From G039029935 sp039029935 (GTDB taxonomy: Bacteria > Chloroflexota > Anaerolineae > Caldilineales > Caldilineaceae), in contig JBCCFC010000364.1 in the NCBI GenBank assembly GCA_039029935.1, forward strand, positions 1-10,625: a DNA stretch of 10,625 nt, read 5' to 3'. Both the position numbers and the translations under genes were made by a program. The notes beneath the pieces were generated by a model. It was not told where the DNA came from, did not search any database, and saw nothing but the letters and a program-made list of their open reading frames with translations. Shown one piece after another: positions 6,601 through 10,625 of the stretch (positions are counted from its first letter, which is position 1; each line of letters opens with the position of its first letter).

Positions 6601-9600
6601 TCATCTCCCTCAACTCACCTGCAATGACCCAGCAATCGGGTTGCTTGCCAGTGACCTCAGCAAGAGGCTCCATGTGCCATGTCATACGTTGTAACCACTC
6701 TGTATGTAGCCGAGTGGTCTGGATGGCACTGGCTGAGGCTTTCAGCATCTCAAAGCCATCAATCTTTGCCACCACTGCACCCGACGCGTCAAAGAGTTGG
6801 ATATTCCATTTTAACGGGGCTACCTGTTCGGCATGACACCACCAACGCTCTAAGGTTGATGCCTGACTATCCTGGGTATAAAGTTGTAACGAATTTACGG
6901 CAAAGGGTAGAACGACATCAGAGATCACTTCTGTCTCACCGATTCCCCGTGTCAGGGCCGCTGTTTGGAAACACGCATCCAACAACCCTGGATGAATCAT
7001 GTATCCCTTTAGCGTACCGATGACATCAGGACAGCGTAGCCGGGTCAGCACCTCTTTCGGTTGCCCCCATTTATCTGCCGCAGGATGCCACACCGCATCA
7101 ATCCAGCGAAAACTATCGCCCAAGACGATAACCGATTCATCGACCATCGGGGATGTCTGCTGCGCCGATTGCTGGCAGTGCGCTTGAAGGTCATGAAGCT
7201 GATCGCTATTGCTCAACGACAGGTCTGTAGGACGCTCTTTCAGACCCACCACACCTGTTGCATGGGTCATAATGGCATCTTGATCAAGCAAGTCCGTTTC
7301 CGGCTCAAAACTGATCAGCTGAAATTTGGCCTGGGTTTTCTGATGCGGCTCTGGCAATGGGGTCAGAACAGTCTGCGCCAGACGACGCTGATGCACATCC
7401 AACGCCAGTGCCTGTGGAAATATCACATCGCTCAGTTCATAGCATTGCCCCGGTTGATTTTTTTTCTGCCAAGCCACCTCTCCAGCACTCAACACCATCG
7501 AGAGATGACAGGCACCCGGGGAGACCACTGTGTCATAGACCAAGTGATCGGTTAAGAAGGGCAGCGTATCCGCACTCACCTCGGTTTCAAAAAGCATCTC
7601 GCCACGCAGAGGCAACCGCGACATCGTATCAATCAGTGGTCGCAACGGTTCCAGCCCACCACGTCGTTTGGGGACATCCACCCAATGACGCTGACGTTGA
7701 AACGGGTAGGTCGGTAGGGGAGCTATTTGGCCCACTTTTTGCCGTGCATAAGCCCTGTCAACACCAGCCCTGTCAACACCAACCCAGTCAACTGCAACCC
7801 CATGCACATAAAGCTCGCCCAAACTCTCCAACATCTGCTGCCAGTCGGATTTGTTTTTGCGTAGGCTTGGAGTCAAGAGACGGGGAGAGGCGGAGAGGCG
7901 GAGAGGCGGAGAGAGTTCACTATTAACTATTAACTCTTCACTATTAACTATTCCCAGTAATGTTGTCCCAGGCCCCGTTTCAATAAATATTTCCACGCCC
8001 TGTTCCTGCAACGTTGCGACGCCATCGGCAAAGCGGACGGTGTTGCGGAGGTGCTGCCGCCAGTAGGTGGGGTTGGCGAGTTCGTCAGTGACGAGTTGCC
8101 CCGTCATGCTGGAGACGACCTTCAGCTTGGGTGGATTAAGCGTGACTTTTTGGACGGCTTGCTCAAACTGATCCAACACGGGATTAAGCAGTGGTGAATG
8201 AGCCGCCATTGGAATGTCCAGTTTGCGTGTTTTGAAGCCTGCTCCCTGCAATTGTGCCGTCAATCGTTCAATGCTCTCGTGTCCACCCGAAAGAACCGTG
8301 CTTGTGGGACCATTGATAACGCCAACTGTGACATCATCATAGGCAGCAATCAGTGGTAACAAGTCGGCTTCTGAGGCCAACACGGAAACCATGCTACCGA
8401 CCGCTGTCTCCATGAGTTGCCCTCGTTTTGTGACCAACCGTAGCCCATCTTCCAACGAGATGACACCCGCTGTATATGCTGCCGCAAAGTCACCCAGGCT
8501 GTGGCCTAGCACAAAATCGGGTGTAATGCCCCATGAGTGCCATACGTCTGCCAATGCACATTCAATCGCAAAGTTTGCCGCTTGTCCACAGGGGTGTGAC
8601 TCCATGAGATCATTGTTGCGGGTTGCAGGTTGCAGGTTGCAGGTTGCAGGTTGCAGGTTGCAGGTTGCAGAGTCGCCACTTGCCCCGTTCTCCTTGCCAC
8701 CTGCCCCGTTCTCCTTGCCACTTGCCCCTTGCCTACTTGCTGGGTAAAGTAATTCAACGAGGGAACGACCAAACACCTCTTGGAAGACAACATCGCAACG
8801 GTCAATGATGTCACGGAAAGTAGGGTCGGTTTGATAGAGTTCCTGCCCCATCCCTGCATATTGCGACCCTTGTCCTGTGAACAGAAAGGCGATTTGGGGG
8901 GAACGTCTGCTTGTGTAGTGAGCATACGTTGCTTGTGAGAAATCTTGCTCAATTGTGTGCAATGCTTGGATGGCATCGTCTTTGGATGAGGCAACCAGAG
9001 CCAGCCGATGGGCAAAGTGTTCTCTGCCCGTGGCGGCGGTACGACAGACATCTGCCCATGTCACGCCTGCGTGTTCTTGCAAATACGCACGATAGGCTTG
9101 CACCTGTGCCTGTACTGATTCAATCGTTTTGGCACTCAGTGGCAGTAGATGAACAGATCGTTCAATCTGTGGTTGCGCCTGTACAGACTGTGGCTGTATC
9201 TGCGGTTGTATCTGTGGTTGTATCTGTTGTTGTGATTGTATAGACGGTGCCTCCTCCACAATCACATGGGCATTACTGCCACTTAGACCAAAGGAACTGA
9301 TGCCTGCCAGACGCGGTGCGCCATTTTTTGTTTCCCAAGGTATCACTTCTGTGGGGACGGTTATCGCTAATTTTTGCCAAGGGATACGTGGGTTTAGCTG
9401 ATTGACATGGAGTGTTGGGGGAATTACACCCTGTTGCATTGCCAACACAACTTTGAACAGACTCGCAATGCCAGCCGCGGCGTTAAGGTGGCCGATGTTG
9501 GTCTTGACTGAGCCGATTGCCAAAGGTTCTGTGCGCTTCTGACCATACGCGCCAGCAATCGCAAAGACCTCAATGGGGTCCCCCAATTCCGTGCCTGTAC

Positions 9601-10543
9601 CATGTGCTTCCACATATTGCACATGATGAGGCTCAATCCCCGCCTGCTCTAGTGCTGTACGCAAGAGTTCTTCCTGTGCGACACCACTAGGTGTTGTGAC
9701 CGTTCGACTCTCGCCATCATGATTGATTGCAGAGCCTCGAATGACTGCAAGGATTGTATCGCCATCGGCCTCCGCGTCAGACAGCCGCTTTAGCAACACC
9801 ATGCCACACCCTTCGCCCTGCCCATAACCATCGGCCTGACGGTCAAACGATTTGCTCATACCATCTGCCGCCAACGCCCCCATTTGACAAAGGCCAATGG
9901 TCAGCTCAGGTGTTAGTGTTAAGTATGAACCACCTGCCAACGCGAGTGAACACTCCTGATTACGCAGCGATTGACAGGCCACGTGTACGGCTGTCAGTGC
10001 AGCAGAACAAGCTGTATCTACAAGCACATTAGGCCCGCGTACACCAAGAAAATGCGCCAACCGTCCAGAAACCATCGCCCGTTGATTGCTGAGAATCGAA
10101 TAGCGGTCAATCGTGTTAGGGTCGCTGGCATAGAGCCGTTGCGATGAATAGTCGTCCCAAAAAGTACTAACAAAAATTCCTGTCTGGCTGCCTTTTAGTG
10201 ATGAAGGGACAATGTTGGCATACTCCAGTGCTTCCCAACTTGTCTCTAAGACAATCCGTTGTTGTGGGTCTAGGCTTGCTGCTTCTCTAGGTGCAAGGTT
10301 GAAAAACGTGGGGTCAAACTGATCAACCTCATCCAGAAAATAGCCCTTGCGTACATACATCTTGCCCACTGCATTGGGGTCAGGGTCATAATAGTCGTCA
10401 ACCGACCAGCGTTCAGATGGAATTTCACGTAGAATATCCTGTCCAGAGTGTAGCAGCTCCCAGAAGGCTTCAGGGGTACGAATAGGCTTGCCTTCCGCGC
10501 CTGGGAAGCGACACCCCATGCCGATAATTGCAATTGGTTCCAT
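3665..10543 (-). CDS. Type I polyketide synthase, one fully reducing module (KS-AT-DH-ER-KR-ACP)
   Basis: This cytosolic megasynthase of 2292 residues should add one two-carbon unit to an acyl chain and reduce it completely. Visible domains are KS (about 1-428, Cys179, His314, His352), AT (550-865, Ser682 in GHSLGD), DH (965-1270, His1000, Asp1189), structural KR (1285-1500), ER (1520-1846, HAASGGVGQ at 1671), catalytic KR (1863-2090, GGLGALG at 1871, Ser1999 or its neighbour, Tyr2012) and ACP (2140-2212, Ser2174 in GMDSL). An acidic tail follows. I chose the ATG at 10543 because MEPIAIIGMG is the usual KS beginning and an AAAGAGA sequence lies 6 nt upstream; an in-frame ATG at 10597 would add 18 basic residues. 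The stop overlaps the next gene's start. Repeat-encoded inserts lie within and after the AT. There is no C-methyltransferase and no thioesterase. It has no obvious N-terminal docking domain, so its upstream partner is unclear. The PKS assignment is very secure; the exact start is less so. Confidence 0.97.
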   Translation of the reverse strand: MEPIAIIGMGCRFPGAEGKPIRTPEAFWELLHSGQDILREIPSERWSVDDYYDPDPNAVGKMYVRKGYFLDEVDQFDPTFFNLAPREAASLDPQQRIVLETSWEALEYANIVPSSLKGSQTGIFVSTFWDDYSSQRLYASDPNTIDRYSILSNQRAMVSGRLAHFLGVRGPNVLVDTACSAALTAVHVACQSLRNQECSLALAGGSYLTLTPELTIGLCQMGALAADGMSKSFDRQADGYGQGEGCGMVLLKRLSDAEADGDTILAVIRGSAINHDGESRTVTTPSGVAQEELLRTALEQAGIEPHHVQYVEAHGTGTELGDPIEVFAIAGAYGQKRTEPLAIGSVKTNIGHLNAAAGIASLFKVVLAMQQGVIPPTLHVNQLNPRIPWQKLAITVPTEVIPWETKNGAPRLAGISSFGLSGSNAHVIVEEAPSIQSQQQIQPQIQPQIQPQSVQAQPQIERSVHLLPLSAKTIESVQAQVQAYRAYLQEHAGVTWADVCRTAATGREHFAHRLALVASSKDDAIQALHTIEQDFSQATYAHYTSRRSPQIAFLFTGQGSQYAGMGQELYQTDPTFRDIIDRCDVVFQEVFGRSLVELLYPASRQGASGKENGAGGKENGASGDSATCNLQPATCNLQPATRNNDLMESHPCGQAANFAIECALADVWHSWGITPDFVLGHSLGDFAAAYTAGVISLEDGLRLVTKRGQLMETAVGSMVSVLASEADLLPLIAAYDDVTVGVINGPTSTVLSGGHESIERLTAQLQGAGFKTRKLDIPMAAHSPLLNPVLDQFEQAVQKVTLNPPKLKVVSSMTGQLVTDELANPTYWRQHLRNTVRFADGVATLQEQGVEIFIETGPGTTLLGIVNSEELIVNSELSPPLRLSASPRLLTPSLRKNKSDWQQMLESLGELYVHGVAVDWVGVDRAGVDRAYARQKVGQIAPLPTYPFQRQRHWVDVPKRRGGLEPLRPLIDTMSRLPLRGEMLFETEVSADTLPFLTDHLVYDTVVSPGACHLSMVLSAGEVAWQKKNQPGQCYELSDVIFPQALALDVHQRRLAQTVLTPLPEPHQKTQAKFQLISFEPETDLLDQDAIMTHATGVVGLKERPTDLSLSNSDQLHDLQAHCQQSAQQTSPMVDESVIVLGDSFRWIDAVWHPAADKWGQPKEVLTRLRCPDVIGTLKGYMIHPGLLDACFQTAALTRGIGETEVISDVVLPFAVNSLQLYTQDSQASTLERWWCHAEQVAPLKWNIQLFDASGAVVAKIDGFEMLKASASAIQTTRLHTEWLQRMTWHMEPLAEVTGKQPDCWVIAGELREMSDALTASLESESLPVYCLAGSEQSSEQKREIAHQIIKIASQHQAIGVVYLGINTESVEGVASHALTGCTGLLYLTQVLVEHEVNTHLWIVTQGCQRPVLSPMSPVVTALTHRQIGITSAGGTLWGFGRTLMQEHPHLHTVCVDLDDRDDMQTQLSALVTELVSSYGHLAQTQDMAQEISYQRQTRYVARVETWDKPTSDNGEPQRLQLRAYGLLEHLIFVPQTRRHPQPDEIEVAVCAAGLNFRDVLNVLGMLEAHYAAELGITEAKDVGLGFEYAGIVSAVGSDVTHLAVGDRVMGVGPQEGTFANYITLPARRAVHTPDGISDEDAATIPLAFVTAWYGLVTKAKLQRGERVLIHAASGGVGQAAIQIAQAIGAEVIATASPHKQPFLREQGIQHVLNSRTLDFADEILALTDGEGVDVVLNSLNGSFIDASFEVLAQEGRFVEMGKLDIWSHEDVAQRRPDATYHPFDLREEMAVDDGLEANLWTEITAQFRQGLLQPLPKVTFPFADAVDAFRYMQQTRHIGKIVLTIDELRGQHNQESPVIAQSDATYLVTGGLGALGLQVAQQLLEEGAKHLVLTGRRGVTSAEQQASIDALQQQGATVHVVAADMADSEDAQRVLDACTAIAPLRGIIHAAGVIDDGILTAQTPERFETVMRPKVAGTWHLHTLTTEMDLDFFVCFSSIASLLGSAGQSNYAAASAFMDTLMQQRHALGLPGLSINWGGWSDVGLAAHLTERLQMQGMGMISPQQGRHLLSYLLQQPSASIGGQIGVIPRQAAPRQDSATHPVSGKEEHGQRERLAAVKPSVDWHSKLQEVSPHEREIALQDYLHQQVVQVLGHPPSYEVPLTQQWTELGMDSLISIDVKNRIVRDLSITVPMTELIDTSIEKLALFLTTEWTLHKLDGTMVRKMSGKTGEKMSVQSAAAGSPETDSDEIMDIEFLEIDLPDDLSLYEIETNNTGSNHTEPETIMEEMTIE
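3668..3823 (-). other. Acidic C-terminal tail of the PKS, probable docking peptide
   Basis: Residues 2241-2292 contain 17 Asp/Glu and no Lys or Arg. The centre alternates acidic and hydrophobic residues (IMDIEFLEIDLPDD). Short acidic C-terminal peptides are known partners of TubC-type beta-hairpin docking domains, and the next gene starts with such a domain. The pairing is an inference from position, charge and family knowledge. Confidence 0.65.
3680..3686 (-). promoter_or_regulatory. Ribosome binding site of the NRPS gene
   Basis: GGAGGAG lies 11 nt before the NRPS ATG, inside the last codons of the PKS. It is a near-perfect Shine-Dalgarno sequence, a little farther from the start than ideal. 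With the ATGA stop-start overlap at 3665-3668 it supports the chosen start and translational coupling. Confidence 0.8.
3908..4126 (-). other. Acyl carrier protein (ACP) domain of the PKS
   Basis: Residues 2140-2212 form one carrier domain with the phosphopantetheine attachment site Ser2174 in ELGMDSLISIDVKNRI. There is only one ACP and no thioesterase after it, so the chain must move to another protein. This agrees with the NRPS that begins at the stop codon. Confidence 0.95.
4274..4957 (-). other. Ketoreductase (KR) catalytic domain of the PKS
   Basis: Residues 1863-2090 form a short-chain dehydrogenase fold. The NADPH motif is GGLGALG at 1871-1877. Lys1975, the Ser pair 1998-1999 and Tyr2012 in NYAAASAF form the catalytic set. 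HAAGVIDDG at 1950-1958 contains the Asp pair typical of B-type KRs, which give a D-configured hydroxyl; the usual Leu of that LDD motif is Ile here. The hydroxyl would be removed by the DH, so the stereochemistry would not show in the product. Confidence 0.95.
5006..5986 (-). other. Enoylreductase (ER) domain of the PKS
   Basis: Residues 1520-1846 match the medium-chain reductase fold. AAGLNFRDVLNVLG lies at 1552-1565, the NADPH-binding motif HAASGGVGQAA at 1671-1681, and LNSLNGSFIDAS near 1737. It reduces the enoyl-ACP made by the DH. After FRDVLNVLGM the usual Tyr or Val before the PG turn is replaced by a Leu-Glu-Ala stretch, so the usual alpha-branch stereochemistry rule cannot be applied. 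This would not matter if the extender is malonyl-CoA. Confidence 0.95.
6044..6691 (-). other. Structural (non-catalytic) half of the KR
   Basis: Residues 1285-1500 begin with the W-rich stretch that opens the KR structural subdomain and include a degenerate Rossmann-like region with GGTLWGFGRTL near 1434. It has no glycine-rich cofactor motif of its own. In fully reducing modules this half precedes the ER and pairs with the catalytic KR after it. The region is too short for a C-methyltransferase, and no SAM-binding glycine motif was seen. Confidence 0.85.
6734..7651 (-). other. Dehydratase (DH) domain of the PKS
   Basis: Residues 965-1270 form a double hot-dog dehydratase. Catalytic His1000 lies in LTDHLVYD and Asp1189 in HPGLLDACFQ, so both catalytic residues are kept. 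The conserved HxxxGxxxxP motif reads HxxxDxxxxP, with Asp1004 in the glycine position and Pro1009 kept. The usual GYxYGPxF region reads LGDSFRWID. It is probably active, since an ER follows that would need its enoyl product, but this motif deviates from the norm. Confidence 0.9.
7752..7796. repeat. 15-bp tandem repeat in the post-AT linker
   Basis: Two identical 15-bp units (7752-7766 and 7767-7781) and a third with four differences (7782-7796) encode VDWVGVDRAGVDRA. The region lies between the AT and the conserved post-AT motif YPFQRQRHW, where length variation should be tolerated. Confidence 0.9.
7884..7913. repeat. 8-bp tandem repeat (GGAGAGGC) just after the AT
   Basis: Three perfect copies of GGAGAGGC and part of a fourth lie at 7884-7913. 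On the coding strand they contribute SPPLRLSASP. The unit length is not a multiple of three, so the frame is kept only because of the total length of the insert. Confidence 0.93.
7919..7953. repeat. Heptanucleotide tandem repeat (ACTATTA) just after the AT
   Basis: Five heptamers lie at 7919-7953: three ACTATTA and two variants, ACTCTTC and ACTATTC. They encode IVNSEELIVNSE, directly after the end of the AT (GPGTTLLG). The array is AT-rich and differs in composition from the surrounding coding sequence. Confidence 0.93.
8615..8670. repeat. Heptanucleotide tandem repeat (GTTGCAG) inside the AT coding region
   Basis: Seven perfect copies of GTTGCAG fill 8622-8670, preceded by one degenerate copy at 8615. 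On the coding strand three heptamers give a seven-residue repeat read as ATCNLQP. The array belongs to an insert between the first AT motif and the AT nucleophile. Confidence 0.97.
8675..8728. repeat. 21-bp tandem repeat inside the AT coding region
   Basis: Two 21-bp units (8675-8695 and 8696-8716) differ by one base and are followed by a partial third. They encode the seven-residue repeats ASGKENG and AGGKENG. The array is 4 bp from the heptamer array, and the two make up one composite insert. Confidence 0.93.
9188..9235. repeat. 12-bp tandem repeat encoding a Gln-rich KS-AT linker
   Basis: Four 12-bp units of the form CTGYGGTTGTAT lie at 9188-9235, the first and last being imperfect. They encode repeated IQPQ, giving a Gln/Pro-rich flexible spacer right after the KS. 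Expansion of this spacer by replication slippage would keep the reading frame. Confidence 0.9.
9260..10543 (-). other. Ketosynthase (KS) domain of the PKS
   Basis: Residues 1-428 form the decarboxylating condensing enzyme. The nucleophile Cys179 lies in DTACSAAL. The two catalytic histidines are His314 in VEAHGTGTELGDP and His352 in KTNIGHLNAAAG, so the full Cys-His-His triad is present. The active-site context is CSAAL instead of the common CSSSL, and the motif usually read as GYVRGEG is GYGQGEG. Because the KS starts at residue 1 without a coiled-coil leader, its interaction with an upstream carrier protein is not explained by a visible docking domain. Confidence 0.95.
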
Positions 10544-10549
10544 GATATG

Positions 10550-10556
10550 TCTCTTT
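10550..10556 (-). promoter_or_regulatory. Weak ribosome binding site of the PKS gene
   Basis: AAAGAGA lies 6 nt before the ATG at 10543 and is a modest Shine-Dalgarno match. The ATG at 10597 has no comparable site in front of it, so this supports the 10543 start. No clear promoter was seen in the 82 bp upstream of the gene. Confidence 0.45.
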
Positions 10557-10577
10557 GTATTGCTAAATAGTTTGATT

Positions 10578-10625
10578 TTATGCGACGCCTTTATCATCCA
10601 CTGTACAGTTAAATGGAAATTTTTC
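10578..10625 (-). CDS. Possible C-terminal end of an upstream gene (partial)
   Basis: Reading the minus strand from the right edge, one frame gives EKFPFNCTVDDKGVA and then a TAA stop at 10578-10580. That leaves 34 bp before the PKS start, the spacing expected inside an operon. The composition looks like ordinary protein, but 15 residues are too few to assign a family. It could equally be a chance open frame in a leader region. If real, it is the gene just upstream in the cluster, perhaps the one that hands its chain to the PKS. Confidence 0.35.
   Translation of the reverse strand, partial: EKFPFNCTVDDKGVA

Larger units (their letters stand above)
7949..8896 (-). other. Acyltransferase (AT) domain of the PKS, interrupted by a repeat-encoded insert
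   Basis: Residues 550-865 carry FLFTGQGSQYAGMG (553-566), the nucleophile Ser682 in GHSLGD, and His782. Leu after the nucleophile resembles malonyl-CoA ATs, since methylmalonyl ATs usually have GHSQG. The tetrapeptide ending in the catalytic His is MAAH, which is neither HAFH (malonyl) nor YASH (methylmalonyl). Malonyl-CoA is my best guess. About 43 residues of low-complexity sequence (603-645) lie between the first motif and the nucleophile, and another 29 (865-893) follow the AT. Confidence 0.92.

Noticed and set aside
6044..6734. C-methyltransferase between DH and ER
   Set aside because: The stretch is only about 230 residues, matches the structural KR subdomain, and has no SAM-binding glycine motif.
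8615..8728. CRISPR array
   Set aside because: Units are contiguous 7- and 21-bp tandem repeats without unique spacers, and lie within an open reading frame.
7865..8737. Insertion sequence or transposon remnant
   Set aside because: No transposase fragment, terminal inverted repeats or target-site duplication could be seen; the inserts consist of tandem repeats only.
7949..8896. Trans-AT PKS
   Set aside because: The module carries its own AT with Ser682 and His782 in place, so it is a cis-AT enzyme.
3648..10032. Many open frames on the plus strand and in other minus frames across the PKS
   Set aside because: They overlap conserved, motif-rich PKS coding sequence, have no recognisable domains and no good ribosome binding sites. 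They are shadows of the real gene.
10544..10597. PKS start at the upstream in-frame ATG (10597)
   Set aside because: The 18 extra residues do not resemble a docking domain, no ribosome binding site precedes them, and MEPIAIIG is the normal KS beginning. The choice stays open to a small degree.

Overview
The window is about 10.6 kb from the interior of a modular hybrid polyketide/non-ribosomal peptide biosynthetic cluster. All genuine coding sequence lies on the minus strand, so the cluster reads from right to left. Two megasynthase genes fill almost everything: a complete single-module type I polyketide synthase (3665-10543, 2292 aa) and, downstream of it, the first 1222 residues of a non-ribosomal peptide synthetase that runs off the left edge (1-3668). 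A short open frame at the right edge (10578-10625) may be the end of a third gene in the same operon.

The PKS has the order KS-AT-DH-structural KR-ER-catalytic KR-ACP, a fully reducing extension module that should leave a saturated two-carbon unit on the chain. It ends in a long acidic tail. The NRPS begins with a TubC-type docking domain rich in basic residues, followed by a heterocyclisation (Cy) domain, an adenylation (A) domain whose pocket residues read DLYNMSMIW (close to the known cysteine code DLYNLSLIW), and the start of a SagB/nitroreductase-like FMN oxidase inserted after adenylation motif A8. The genes overlap by ATGA and the NRPS has a strong ribosome binding site inside the end of the PKS. 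The simplest reading is that the PKS elongates and fully reduces an acyl chain, passes it through a tail/docking-domain contact to the NRPS, and the NRPS adds cysteine, cyclises it to a thiazoline and oxidises it to a thiazole.

The most unusual property is DNA-level: short tandem repeats with periods of 7, 8, 12, 15 and 21 bp lie in frame at seven or more places inside the two genes. Some fall inside catalytic domains (the AT and the A domain) rather than in linkers. The A-domain repeat is also an inverted repeat with 15-bp perfect arms. Several catalytic motifs are non-canonical: Cy DxxxxD is NxxxxD, DH HxxxGxxxxP has D for G, the AT specificity tetrapeptide is MAAH, and the KS active site reads CSAAL.

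The organism cannot be fixed from the sequence. Intermediate GC content by eye, TubC-type docking, Cy-A-Ox modules and heptanucleotide repeats all fit a filamentous multicellular bacterium, with Chloroflexota (Herpetosiphon-like or Anaerolineae-like) or Cyanobacteria as first guesses and Myxococcota less likely. No RNA gene, transposase, CRISPR array or convincing promoter was found.
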